Part shown: piece after piece, positions 42,141 to 50,831 of the stretch | Layout of the letters: every line of letters begins with the position of its first letter | How positions within the stretch are numbered: the first letter of the stretch is position 1 | Source of the DNA: Shouchella clausii | Lineage (GTDB): Bacteria; Bacillota; Bacilli; Bacillales; Bacillaceae_D | Reading direction: 5' to 3' | Length of the DNA stretch: 64,000 nt | NCBI RefSeq assembly: GCF_001598215.1 | Contig: NZ_BCXJ01000005.1 | Coordinates: 186,001-250,000, forward strand | Position numbers and translations under genes: made by a program | The notes under the pieces: generated by a model | The model's input: the letters and a program-made list of their open reading frames with translations, nothing else | The model's database searches: none | What the model was told of the DNA's origin: nothing

Positions 42141-42702
42141 TGCGAACACCTCCTAACGATTCGCTCATAGACGTTTTCAACTTCACTTTCTGCTGCTTTT
42201 CTACATACGCGACCATCCAATCGGTCACAAGCCCCCGGAACATATTCATGACGACACCGACGAGAAAATACCGTAGCGCGAGCTCGGCGGTGGAGTGGCC
42301 TAATTGTGTAATCCCAGCAGCAACGCCAAGAAAAACAAATAGTTCGGCAGGGTTGACATGGGGGAACAACCCGTTCATCGAGTGGCAAGAATAGCTGGCC
42401 GATGCATAATAGCCAGGCTTGTATCGTTCTGGTAAAAACCGCCCCAAAGATAACGTCATCGGATTGAGGAAGAAAAAAGTGCCAATAACGGGCAGGACCA
42501 AATACCGGGTAAAGATGTTTTTTGCGGACTTCATCGCCAATTTTTCAATTCGTTCTTGCCCGACAAATTGGACGACCGCATTCATCGCAACAAGCAGCAT
42601 AATTAAAAGCGGGACGATATCACCGACTAATCCAACAAATGTGGATGCTCCTTCTGCAAATAAACCAATAAAGCCTTCGGCCATTTTTACGAGCCAATCC
42701 AT
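42133..42702 (-). CDS. srlA: PTS glucitol/sorbitol transporter subunit IIC
   Basis: A 189-residue membrane protein with four to five hydrophobic helices. It matches SrlA in length and in the [23 protein letters not shown] and [21 protein letters not shown] stretches. It forms the sugar channel of the sorbitol phosphotransferase together with SrlE. Its start overlaps the stop of the GutM gene upstream by one base, and its end overlaps the SrlE start by eight bases. This tight packing shows a single operon with translational coupling. Confidence 0.92.
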   Translation of the reverse strand: MDWLVKMAEGFIGLFAEGASTFVGLVGDIVPLLIMLLVAMNAVVQFVGQERIEKLAMKSAKNIFTRYLVLPVIGTFFFLNPMTLSLGRFLPERYKPGYYASASYSCHSMNGLFPHVNPAELFVFLGVAAGITQLGHSTAELALRYFLVGVVMNMFRGLVTDWMVAYVEKQQKVKLKTSMSESLGGVRNG

Positions 42703-43151
42703 TAGCTACTCACCTCACGCTTTCTTGTAATTACCGTCAAAAGTTGGCTAAGCGGGGCTTTTGGCGGTTTTACTTCCCCGCCTGCCTTAACGACGCGATA
42801 GACATGTTTTGCGTCCGCCAACGCTTTTCTCGTAAAGGGGTCCAATCGCCTTTCTACCCCTTGGTCGATGTAAAACAACGGCTGCCCTTTTAATGCTGGC
42901 AACTCTTTAAACCTGGCGAAAATCGTCATTCCTTGCATCCGCTCAGCACGAATAATATTCGCTTTACGGTCTACTAACAACAGCAAAATCACGCCAGTGC
43001 GAATGATTCCTTTTGAGCGGCCAATCGCCACTTGGCCTTCTTGCCGAAAGGAGCGATAGCGGTTGTTAAAATGCTTGATTTGCCAAAAACCGAGTACACT
43101 TTGCAAAAGGAAACCGACTCCAAGACAGACAATTGCTAACAAAATCGCCAT
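42702..43151 (-). CDS. gutM: glucitol operon activator protein GutM
   Basis: A 149-residue protein with an N-terminal membrane segment (about residues 2-20) and a hydrophilic remainder; it matches GutM (SrlM), an accessory activator of glucitol operons. GAAGGAGAA sets the ATG at 43151. That ATG overlaps the stop codon of the SorC-type regulator (TAATG), so the two regulators are made together. A direct DNA-binding role is not obvious from sequence, as no clear helix-turn-helix can be seen. The membrane segment could place it next to the transporter. Confidence 0.82.
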   Translation of the reverse strand: MAILLAIVCLGVGFLLQSVLGFWQIKHFNNRYRSFRQEGQVAIGRSKGIIRTGVILLLLVDRKANIIRAERMQGMTIFARFKELPALKGQPLFYIDQGVERRLDPFTRKALADAKHVYRVVKAGGEVKPPKAPLSQLLTVITRKREVSS

Positions 43152-44107
43152 TACGGATTCTCCTTCCACTTAATAAGTTCGATCGCTGTTTCTTCATCTG
43201 TGATCAAGTGGGAAATGTAGCCTCCCTGCAAACCGCCTATGATCGAAGGTACTTTTTCTTTCGACTCGGCGATCGCCACTGTAGCCCGGTTTTCCTTTAA
43301 ACGATCTAGCTCGACCGCAATCGTCCGCTCTCTTATAGGCGTTTGCACTTCTTTGCCATCAATCGTGTAAAAACGGGAAAGAATATCGCCAATCGCTTGT
43401 TTTTTCGCAAGCAGCTGCTGTTCAGCTTCGCCAATAAAACCGCTCCAAACCAAATTGGATGAACGGACGTGGGCACCAATGCCAATGACAGCAACGGTCA
43501 TTTCTTCCCATAACTGTAAGACATCTTGCAAGTATGCCGATTCGCGAATGTCTTTTTGCGCGTCGGCTGATGTCACAATAGCCGCAGCATCGATATACTG
43601 TGCTTTGCCTTTAAAGGCACGGGCGAAATTATAGACAATCGTATTGATATGATGCTTGACGTGCATCTTGCCAGGACCGCCAACGATCGGCACAAAAACG
43701 GTGTCACGTTTTCGAAAAGAACCGATCGTTTCGGCCATTGTTCCAAGGGTGTCTCCCCATGCAAGGCCGACGACATCGCCATCAACGAGGAGGCTGTCGA
43801 GCAAATTCGCTCCTGATTCTCCTAATGCTTTTAGGCGCTCTTCTCTGCTCGCGTGACGGTCTACCGGGACAATCACAGCCTCGCGAATGCCGAACATTCG
43901 GGCCAACTTTGCTTCCAAATCAACGCGAAGACGCTGTGTGCTGGCAATTTTTATTTGCACAATTCCTGCCTCCCGTGCTTTTTGCAGCATTCTTGTCACC
44001 GTTGTCCGGTAAAGGCCTAGCCGTTTAGCAATTTCATTTTGCGTAAGTGCTTCCTCATAGTACATTTTTGCGACAATGACTAATTGGCGTTCCTCTTGCC
44101 ACTTCAT
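43151..44107 (-). CDS. SorC/DeoR-family sugar-binding transcriptional regulator
   Basis: A 318-residue regulator. An N-terminal helix-turn-helix (about residues 17-55, LTQNEIAKRLGLYRTTVTRML) is followed by a sugar-phosphate-binding SorC domain (about 60-315), related to the NagB fold. The first gene of the srl operon, it most likely responds to sorbitol-6-phosphate or a related compound. The ATG at 44107 lies 11 bases after GAAGGTG; an in-frame start at 44158 would read through that site and is rejected. A cre-like box at 44178-44191 lies 70-85 bases before the start, which suggests catabolite repression of the operon. Confidence 0.87.
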   Translation of the reverse strand: MKWQEERQLVIVAKMYYEEALTQNEIAKRLGLYRTTVTRMLQKAREAGIVQIKIASTQRLRVDLEAKLARMFGIREAVIVPVDRHASREERLKALGESGANLLDSLLVDGDVVGLAWGDTLGTMAETIGSFRKRDTVFVPIVGGPGKMHVKHHINTIVYNFARAFKGKAQYIDAAAIVTSADAQKDIRESAYLQDVLQLWEEMTVAVIGIGAHVRSSNLVWSGFIGEAEQQLLAKKQAIGDILSRFYTIDGKEVQTPIRERTIAVELDRLKENRATVAIAESKEKVPSIIGGLQGGYISHLITDEETAIELIKWKENP

Positions 44108-44177
44108 GCCTGTTTGTTCACCTTCTTTCGTTTGCACATATGTGCAATACCCGCTCATATGTGGTTGATAGATCGAA

Positions 44178-44191
44178 TATAACCGCTTTCA
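44178..44191 (-). promoter_or_regulatory. candidate cre (CcpA) site before the sorbitol operon
   Basis: The minus strand reads TGAAAGCGGTTATA, one mismatch from TGWAANCGNTNWCA. It lies upstream of the SorC-type gene. Confidence 0.6.
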
Positions 44192-44270
44192 TTTCTTTAT
44201 GCAATTCGATTTGCCAAATGGAATAAAATTCAAATCTGATTTGCACATTTGTGTTCTTTTTTAGTAAGAA

Positions 44271-44307
44271 AGCGCAAAAAAAAAAAGAAGGCGCGGTCGC
44301 CTTCTTT
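44271..44307 (-). terminator. terminator of the pectin operon
   Basis: AAAGAAGGCG and CGCCTTCTTT form a 10-bp stem with a 4-base loop. On the minus strand it is followed by a long T-run (A-run at 44276-44286 on the plus strand). It ends the uxaB message and separates it from the srl promoter. Confidence 0.88.
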
Positions 44308-44308
44308 T

Positions 44309-45790
44309 TCATTGCTCTATCACATCTAGCGGATTGCCATTTAGCAAACCATCTGCATAATCAGCAACCTTCTCGCTATAGCGGCTTAAATCACGGCCCC
44401 AAAGGTCGTCTGCTTGCAGCAACGTGGAAACCGTTTCTGTTACTGTCGCTTCCCCTGCGTCATACTGGCCCCATGTTGTTTCCAATAAGGCGAGCGCCGT
44501 TTCGTTTTCGCGGATTTGATAGGTTCTGCCTTGCCAGTTTCCTTTTAGAAACGCGCCATCTCTTTCGTGTGGCTTCATGTAGACAAGCAACGCTGCGAGG
44601 CTCGCCAACAACTGGTTCGGCTCGTTGTCTTGCTGTTCATGGGCCTCTAATGCTGGCAGCAGCCGTGTCTTAAATTTGTAGATCGCGTTTAAGCCAATAT
44701 CGGTCAGCTTGTGTGCCAAAAATGGGTTTTCAAACCGTTCAATCACGCTAGCGGCATAGGCTTGCTTTTCTTCCTCTGGCGCATGGACGACGGGGATCAG
44801 TTCTTGTGCGAGCCCTTGTTCAATAAAGCGCCGCAAGCGGGGAGAGTGAAGGGCGCCTTTGACCGTGTCTTCTCCTGCTAAAAAGCTGAGCGCGAACATC
44901 ATCGTGTGCAATCCGTTTAAGAGCCTTACTTTTAGCTCTCGATGCAACGCCACAGGTTCCCATTTGACATGGAGCCCTGCTTGCTCGAACGGCAAACGCT
45001 CCTCTAGCGGGCGCTCTGGTTCGATCACAAACAAATGGTACGGTTCAGCGACTGTCAACAGCCGGTCTTCGTAGCCGAGCCTGTTTGCCCACGTTTCTTC
45101 TTCGCCATGGGGAAAGCCTGTTACAATTCGATCGACGAGCGTGTTGCAAAAGACATTCGCTTTCCTTAGCCATTGCCCAAATTCAATCGGCAAATCCCAG
45201 TCTTCGGCGATCGTTTCAACAATGTCTTTTAACACAGCGCCATTGTCTTCGATTAACTCACAAGGCACGAGTGTGATCCCTGCCTCAAGAGCGCCCTCGA
45301 ACGCTAAAAAGCGCTCGTATAAAAAGGCAGTCACCTTGCCTGGGAAAGACAGTGGCGCTTTGTCCTCTTCATATCGTTCCTGTTGATAGACGAGGCCTGC
45401 TTCTGTCGTATTGGAAAACAACCATTTTACATCAGGAGAGCGCGCTAATTTTTTGACCTCTTCCCAGTCATTGTAAGGGTTAATGCCTCGGGCAATCGCT
45501 TGGACCACTTCGGCTTCATCGATGACTTTGCCGTCGAATTTGCCTCGTAAAATCACGGTGTACAGGCCATCCTGTGCTTGAAGGACAGGGACGATTTTGC
45601 CGTGTGGCGTCGGCTGTATCGCTGCGACGCGGCCATCATAGAGCCCCTGTTGGTGAAGCTGATGGACCATCCAATCAATGAAACCGCGCATGAAGTTGCC
45701 TTCCCCGATTTGAACGATTGTTTCCTTGCCTGCCGGCGTCTCTTGGCCAATCAGCTTTTTCGTCAATTGCTTTGTTTCCGTTCGATCCAT
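44309..45790 (-). CDS. uxaB: tagaturonate reductase
   Basis: A 493-residue protein of the mannitol dehydrogenase family. The N-terminal NAD-binding motif GEGNFMRGFIDWM is typical of altronate oxidoreductase/tagaturonate reductase. It reduces D-tagaturonate to D-altronate, the second step of galacturonate breakdown. AAAAGGAGTG sets the ATG at 45790; a longer in-frame frame to 45904 covers the upstream uxaA gene's end and is rejected. It is the last gene of the pectin operon and is followed by a strong terminator. Uronate isomerase (uxaC) is not in the window. Confidence 0.9.
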   Translation of the reverse strand: MDRTETKQLTKKLIGQETPAGKETIVQIGEGNFMRGFIDWMVHQLHQQGLYDGRVAAIQPTPHGKIVPVLQAQDGLYTVILRGKFDGKVIDEAEVVQAIARGINPYNDWEEVKKLARSPDVKWLFSNTTEAGLVYQQERYEEDKAPLSFPGKVTAFLYERFLAFEGALEAGITLVPCELIEDNGAVLKDIVETIAEDWDLPIEFGQWLRKANVFCNTLVDRIVTGFPHGEEETWANRLGYEDRLLTVAEPYHLFVIEPERPLEERLPFEQAGLHVKWEPVALHRELKVRLLNGLHTMMFALSFLAGEDTVKGALHSPRLRRFIEQGLAQELIPVVHAPEEEKQAYAASVIERFENPFLAHKLTDIGLNAIYKFKTRLLPALEAHEQQDNEPNQLLASLAALLVYMKPHERDGAFLKGNWQGRTYQIRENETALALLETTWGQYDAGEATVTETVSTLLQADDLWGRDLSRYSEKVADYADGLLNGNPLDVIEQ

Positions 45791-45803
45791 GCTGTCACTC
45801 CTT

Positions 45804-47300
45804 TTATAAAATGACGCCATCTTTGAACAGGGCGATTTCTTTAAAGCCATTCCGTTCATTGTGAGTCGTCTTTTCCCCTGAGGCAATTTGCAGCACATAG
45901 GCAAATAGTTCGTCTGCTAGTTTGCCAAGCTCTTTTCCGTCAAGGAGTGTGCCTGCATTAAAGTCAATCCAGTTTTTCTTTCGTTCATATAAAGGCGTAT
46001 TCGTCGATAGCTTGACAGTTGGAACAGGGCCGCCAAATGGTGTGCCCCGTCCTGTTGTAAACAACACGATATGGGCCCCTGAAGCAGCAAGGGCTGTGAC
46101 AGATACAAGGTCATTCCCTGGCCCTTCCACGAGTGTCAGCCCTTGTTTTTTCATTCTGCCTCCGTAAGGGACGACATCGGCTACTGGCGCAAAGCCGCCT
46201 TTTTGCACACAGCCGAGTGACTTCTCTTCCAACGTAGTAATGCCGCCTTTTTTATTGCCTGGGGAAGGGTTTTCATAAACAGGCTGGCCATGGCGGATAA
46301 AATAGTCTTTGAAGCCATTGACCATTTGGACAATGCCATTAAAAACCGTTTCATCTACGGCTCGTTCCATCAAAATCGTTTCTGCGCCAAACATTTCAGG
46401 CACTTCTGTCAGCACCGTTGACCCGCCTTGGGCAATGAGCCGATCGGAAAATGCGCCGACAAGTGGATTGGCTGTAATCCCTGAAAAACCGTCAGAGCCT
46501 CCACATTTTAAGCCAACTTTTAATCTGGACGCTGGCACGTCTGTCCGTACATCGTTTTTCGCGACAGCGGCCATTTCGGACACTAGTTGAAGAGCTTCCT
46601 CTAGTTCGTCTTCTACTTCTTGCACGGCGAGAAACTTGACGCGTTCGCTGTCGTAAGGACCAACGGCCTCTTTAAACACGTCAATGTAGTTGTTTTCGCA
46701 ACCAAGGCCAAGCACAAGGACACCTGCTGCATTAGGATGGTGGACTAAGCTGCTCAGAATTGCTTGCGTGCTTTTTAAATCGTCGCCTAGCTGAGAACAG
46801 CCAAAAGGATGTGGATAATGGTAGACGCCATCAATATTGGCAAAATGCTCTTGTTGGGCGAGGCGGGCAATGAGCTCAGCCGTTTTATTAATGCAGCCGA
46901 CCGTATTTAAAATCCAAATTTCATTGCGTATGCCGACATCGCCGTTTTTGCGGACGTACCCTTTAAACGTAAAAGCGGGCGTCCCTTTGTCTGTGTCTGC
47001 CGTCGCCGCGCTTTGGCTTTGCTTGTATTCATACGCCAGCTTGCCGTCTAGCCCCGTCTTTAAGTTGTGTGTATGGACCCACTCCCCTGTAGCAATCGCC
47101 TGTTTGGCAATGCCAATCGGAAAGCCGTATTTTAACACCGGTTCTCCTTCGCGAATGTTGCGGAGGGCCACTTTGTGGCCACGTTCGACTGGCTCTGCTA
47201 GCTCGAGCTGCTGTTGGCCCACGCTAATGACATCGCCTTTAGCTGCCTCTTTTAACACGATGAGGACATCGTCTTTTGGGTGGATCTTCAAGCCGTCCAC
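45804..47300 (-). CDS. uxaA: altronate dehydratase
   Basis: A 498-residue dehydratase with a small N-terminal SAF domain (about residues 5-75) and a large C-terminal UxaA domain (about 110-495). The domain holds GLKCGGSDGFSGITANP and conserved Cys residues such as VLGLGCENN, which fit an iron-dependent site. It converts D-altronate to 2-keto-3-deoxygluconate. GAGGAGG sets the GTG at 47300, four bases after the previous gene's stop at 47304. Length matches family members near 495 residues. It is followed by uxaB after 13 bases. Confidence 0.92.
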   Translation of the reverse strand: MDGLKIHPKDDVLIVLKEAAKGDVISVGQQQLELAEPVERGHKVALRNIREGEPVLKYGFPIGIAKQAIATGEWVHTHNLKTGLDGKLAYEYKQSQSAATADTDKGTPAFTFKGYVRKNGDVGIRNEIWILNTVGCINKTAELIARLAQQEHFANIDGVYHYPHPFGCSQLGDDLKSTQAILSSLVHHPNAAGVLVLGLGCENNYIDVFKEAVGPYDSERVKFLAVQEVEDELEEALQLVSEMAAVAKNDVRTDVPASRLKVGLKCGGSDGFSGITANPLVGAFSDRLIAQGGSTVLTEVPEMFGAETILMERAVDETVFNGIVQMVNGFKDYFIRHGQPVYENPSPGNKKGGITTLEEKSLGCVQKGGFAPVADVVPYGGRMKKQGLTLVEGPGNDLVSVTALAASGAHIVLFTTGRGTPFGGPVPTVKLSTNTPLYERKKNWIDFNAGTLLDGKELGKLADELFAYVLQIASGEKTTHNERNGFKEIALFKDGVIL

Positions 47301-47303
47301 AGC

Positions 47304-48590
47304 CTATACCTCCTCTTTATTGGCGAGCAACGTTTCAATTCGAATCGGAGCACCCTGTTTCGCCGACTTCCACACCGCTTCCCCGACAGCGACCGAGAGC
47401 GCCCCTGCTTCTGCCCCGGCGAGGACGTCGAATGGCCGTGTAGGATCTTCGCCTAAAAACAAATCTTCTTGGATCACCGGGTCGCCGCCGCCATGGCCGC
47501 CCTCTTTTTGGACGACATGGATCGTTTCTTTCGCTCCGAATAGCGGAAATAATTCAATCGTTTGTTCTGGCACAGGAAATGGCGTCCGCGACGGCGCATG
47601 GTATTCCTGCGTCTCAATTCGCCCGTTTGTGCCATTGATCGCCAGGCGGTAGCCTTCATACGGAAGCGAGAAGTTGATCGAATAGCTGAGCAATGCACCG
47701 CCATCGTAGCGGACATTAGCAACATACGTATCTTCAATGTCAATTTCTTCGTCAAACACACAGGCGTCGGGACGATAGCCTGTGTACGCGCCAAGGTCCT
47801 GCCCTGCCATTAAATGGTCGTCTTTTATTTGCGTCGATTGGCTGCGGCCAAACCAGCGCCTGTAATACGAACAATTTTGCTGATCGCTGCACGTCCCGCA
47901 ATGGCGGCCATTTTCCCGCCGTGGGTTTAATTCGCTGTTTGCCCCGTAATAGTGCAGGTCGCCAAAGGCAAACACGTCTTGGGGGCGCTGGCTAATCCAC
48001 CAATTAACGAGGTCAAAATGGTGCGTCGACTTATGGACAGACAAACCGCCAGAAAAAGCGCGGTTTCGGTTCCAGCGTTTAAAGTAACTCGATCCGTGGT
48101 ACGTATCGATATACCAATTTAAGTCAATCGACGTTATACGGCCAATTCGCCCTGATTGGATTAATTCCTTAATTTTGATGTGGTACGGGTTGTAACGATA
48201 GTTAAAAGCGACAGTGACCTTTCCTTTGCTCGCCTTTTCCGCTTCGAGGACACGCCTCGCATCTTCGCTTGTTGTCACCATCGGCTTCTCGCTAATCACG
48301 TTGAGCCCTAACGCCAAGCCGCGTAAAATGTAATCCACATGTGTATCGTCGCGGCTTGCGACAACGGCCATCGTCGCGTTCGTTTCCTTGACCATTTGTT
48401 CAAATTGGTCTGGCCGGTAAAACGTGGCATTGGCAAGTGTAGGATACGTTTGCAAACAAACCTCATACCGTTTCGGGTCAATATCAAGCAAAGCGACAAT
48501 CTCATTGTCCTGTTGAAAACGAGCAATAAGCGGTTCTACAAACATCTTAAGCGCCCTGTTGCTCAGGCCGCAAATCACGACTCTTTCCAT
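47304..48590 (-). CDS. Gfo/Idh/MocA family oxidoreductase
   Basis: A 428-residue sugar-type oxidoreductase. The N-terminal Rossmann domain reads VVICGLSNRALKMF, EKP lies at the expected end of the fold (NVISEKPMV), and the C-terminal alpha/beta domain carries KSTHHFDLVNWW. A cysteine cluster HCGTCSDQQNC in the middle is unusual. It probably oxidises or epimerises a sugar released from rhamnogalacturonan. GAAGGAG sets the ATG at 48590. It lies between the DUF624 membrane protein and uxaA in the operon. The exact substrate cannot be stated. Confidence 0.85.
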   Translation of the reverse strand: MERVVICGLSNRALKMFVEPLIARFQQDNEIVALLDIDPKRYEVCLQTYPTLANATFYRPDQFEQMVKETNATMAVVASRDDTHVDYILRGLALGLNVISEKPMVTTSEDARRVLEAEKASKGKVTVAFNYRYNPYHIKIKELIQSGRIGRITSIDLNWYIDTYHGSSYFKRWNRNRAFSGGLSVHKSTHHFDLVNWWISQRPQDVFAFGDLHYYGANSELNPRRENGRHCGTCSDQQNCSYYRRWFGRSQSTQIKDDHLMAGQDLGAYTGYRPDACVFDEEIDIEDTYVANVRYDGGALLSYSINFSLPYEGYRLAINGTNGRIETQEYHAPSRTPFPVPEQTIELFPLFGAKETIHVVQKEGGHGGGDPVIQEDLFLGEDPTRPFDVLAGAEAGALSVAVGEAVWKSAKQGAPIRIETLLANKEEV

Positions 48591-48614
48591 TAGACACTCC
48601 TTCTGGCTCCTTTT

Positions 48615-49253
48615 CTAATGAAGCCTTTTGCTGGAAAGCTGTAACCGTTTCATCGAGCGGAAAATCCGCTCGGCTCCCCAAGAAATCACATAAACGACAC
48701 TTGCTGCGCCAAAAAACAAAATCAAACCTGGCATCGACATAAACAAAAATTGCAGGCCGTACAAGGAGGCGCCTAACAAAATCAAATGCAAGGGATGGCC
48801 GCAACTAATGAGCAGTGCAGCGCGGACACGGTTCAAGCCTTTTAAATCAAAACCGACATACGTAGGAAAATAGAGCAGCAGCATGCTGCCGTACAGCACC
48901 GACACAATCAGCAATAAGCCGCGAACGACCATCATCGCGAGCCCAGGGCCAGCAAACAACGTGAAATTCCAATACAGGAGAAAACCGACAAGGAACAAAG
49001 CAAGCGCTGCGCCGTTGGCGCGCCAAAATTCCTGTTTGTACGTTTGCCAAAACGTTTTGAACACAGGCACCTCTTCCCACTTGCCGTTCACCCATCCCCG
49101 GGTGACGGCAAACAAAGCGACCGTCGCTGGAGCCGCGCCGAACAAGCCAAGCCCGAGCACCGTAAAACCGAGCCAGAGAGCGTTTCCATAAGCCAGTTTG
49201 GAAATAAATACAGATACACGGTAAAAGCTACCCCACATTCCCGTTAACTCCAC
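48615..49253 (-). CDS. YesL-like DUF624 membrane protein
   Basis: A 212-residue membrane protein with five to six hydrophobic segments, matching YesL-type DUF624 proteins. In Bacillus these accompany sugar ABC transporter operons for rhamnogalacturonan. Their function is not known; a role in transporter assembly or regulation is often assumed. GGAGG nine bases upstream sets the GTG at 49253; an in-frame extension to 49376 overlaps the lipoprotein gene and lacks a site. The gene overlaps the lipoprotein stop by 26 bases, so translation is coupled. Confidence 0.83.
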   Translation of the reverse strand: MELTGMWGSFYRVSVFISKLAYGNALWLGFTVLGLGLFGAAPATVALFAVTRGWVNGKWEEVPVFKTFWQTYKQEFWRANGAALALFLVGFLLYWNFTLFAGPGLAMMVVRGLLLIVSVLYGSMLLLYFPTYVGFDLKGLNRVRAALLISCGHPLHLILLGASLYGLQFLFMSMPGLILFFGAASVVYVISWGAERIFRSMKRLQLSSKRLH

Positions 49254-49722
49254 GTTGTTCTCCCTCCTGCCATTTTTCGACTTGCTTTTTTGCCTCTGCT
49301 TGCTTATTGCTATAAACAGGCAGGACAAGGACGGCTTCATGGTCGAGGGCGAAGCTTGTGGCAAGCACGCTGTCAACAGACACTGCGACTGTCGACTCTT
49401 CTCCCTTTAATTGGACAGGAACGCCGTCCATTCCTTCTAATGAAACGAGCCCTTCTGGATCGATTGCCTCTGTTAGGCTGCCATCCACGAGCAAAATGTC
49501 AGCTTCGTGGCCTGCCAACTCAACGACAAGCCGTTCTAATACGGTTGGAAACACCGTAAGCTTTGCTTCGTCTTCATTGACAAGTTCAAGCAACTGGTCT
49601 TGCTGTTGATAGAGCTCGTCAGAGAAGGCCATCACATGAAGGCGGTCATCGTCTCCTTGTTTGCCGCATCCTGCTAACGCGATCAAAACGATGACAGCAA
49701 AGCAAACAAACCGCCGGTTCAT
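49228..49722 (-). CDS. small lipoprotein of the pectin operon (hypothetical)
   Basis: A 164-residue lipoprotein of unknown family. A signal peptide with lipobox LAGC (Cys near residue 18) is followed by a charged domain. Its segment HVMAFSDELYQQQDQ and ADILLVDGSLTEAID resembles the first lobe of a solute-binding protein. It is much shorter than a normal binding protein, so it may be a reduced binding lobe that works with the DUF624 membrane protein. The ATGA overlap with the GH105 gene upstream and the overlap with the YesL-like gene show coupled translation. I do not recognise it as a described family. Confidence 0.7.
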   Translation of the reverse strand: MNRRFVCFAVIVLIALAGCGKQGDDDRLHVMAFSDELYQQQDQLLELVNEDEAKLTVFPTVLERLVVELAGHEADILLVDGSLTEAIDPEGLVSLEGMDGVPVQLKGEESTVAVSVDSVLATSFALDHEAVLVLPVYSNKQAEAKKQVEKWQEGEQRGVNGNVG

Positions 49723-50831
49723 CGGTGCTTCCGTCCTTTTTCGATTTCCGTACAAGCGAGTGCAAATGCGCCGACGCCATGCAAGTCATTGGCGCTCGTC
49801 GGCCGGCTAATGTAATCGTCGTAACGGCCGATCGATGTGCCGATGCAAATCATTTTTAAAACAAGCGTGCCGTCTTCTTCCGTCTCAACCGCATAGTCCA
49901 ACAAGCCTGAAAGCCCTTTTTCAGCATGGAAAAACGCGTCTTCACCAAGCAACCCTAGGCGGTAGCCTTTTGCCAATGCATAGACAAACAGGCTCGTGCA
50001 TGAGCTTTCTAGCCAGTTATCAGGCTGGTTGCCTTTGTCAACGACTTGATACCAGAGCCCTGTTTGTTCGTCTTGGTAAGCGAGGAGGCGGGCCATTAAA
50101 GACTGGAACGCGCTTTCTAACATAGGGCGTTTCATATGATTCTCCCCAAGCAAGTCAATTAGATCGGCAAGCGCCATCGCATACCAGCCAAGAGCACGGC
50201 CCCAAACTTCCTCTGTCTTGCCTGTTTCTTTGTCGCAGACAGCTACTTTTTTGCTTGCGTCCCAAGCATGGACATACAGACCTGTCGCTTCGTCTTTCGT
50301 ATGGGTGCGCATCAGCTCTTCTTGCCTCAGGACAAGATCAATCAATTCAGGCTCATTAAATTGTTGCCCGTATTGGACTGCAAATGGGCCAGCCATATAA
50401 AGGCCGTCAAGCCACATTTGGTTCGGGTATTTGTCCTTATGCCAAAAGCCGCCAAAGCGGTTGCGGTTTAACGTATGGAGCAAGCCTCGGAGTTTGCGGG
50501 CCGCTTCTTGGTAGCGATACTCACCTGTACGCCTAAACAGCGGCAAAAGCAAAAGTCCAGCTTGAATCGCGTCTAACTCATCGCGGCGAAACAGGAAGTT
50601 GCCGTCTTCATCAATTAAGGCATCGACGTAGTCTTTCACGTACTGAAAGTAGGCTTCGTTGTGATCCAGTTCCCAAATCCGGTGCACGCCGCATAAAAAC
50701 ACGCCTTGATGGTAATGCCAGCGGTTGGCTGGCGGCATTTCAACCGGCTCGTACTTGCTCATAATCGCCTCACACGCCTTTTTTCCCCACTCTAACGGCT
50801 GTTGGCTCCGCACTTTCGCGAATGAGGTCAT
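49719..50831 (-). CDS. unsaturated rhamnogalacturonyl hydrolase, GH105 (YteR-like)
   Basis: A 370-residue alpha-6/alpha-6 barrel hydrolase of GH105/GH88. The Asp residues known in YteR align with D87 in DELDAIQAG and D142 in LDGLYMAGPF. It releases the unsaturated galacturonyl end left by polysaccharide lyases from rhamnogalacturonan fragments. It has no signal peptide, so it acts in the cytoplasm on imported oligosaccharides. Its start overlaps the GH43 stop (ATGA), and its stop overlaps the lipoprotein start (ATGA). Length equals YteR (about 373). Confidence 0.9.
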   Translation of the reverse strand: MTSFAKVRSQQPLEWGKKACEAIMSKYEPVEMPPANRWHYHQGVFLCGVHRIWELDHNEAYFQYVKDYVDALIDEDGNFLFRRDELDAIQAGLLLLPLFRRTGEYRYQEAARKLRGLLHTLNRNRFGGFWHKDKYPNQMWLDGLYMAGPFAVQYGQQFNEPELIDLVLRQEELMRTHTKDEATGLYVHAWDASKKVAVCDKETGKTEEVWGRALGWYAMALADLIDLLGENHMKRPMLESAFQSLMARLLAYQDEQTGLWYQVVDKGNQPDNWLESSCTSLFVYALAKGYRLGLLGEDAFFHAEKGLSGLLDYAVETEEDGTLVLKMICIGTSIGRYDDYISRPTSANDLHGVGAFALACTEIEKGRKHR

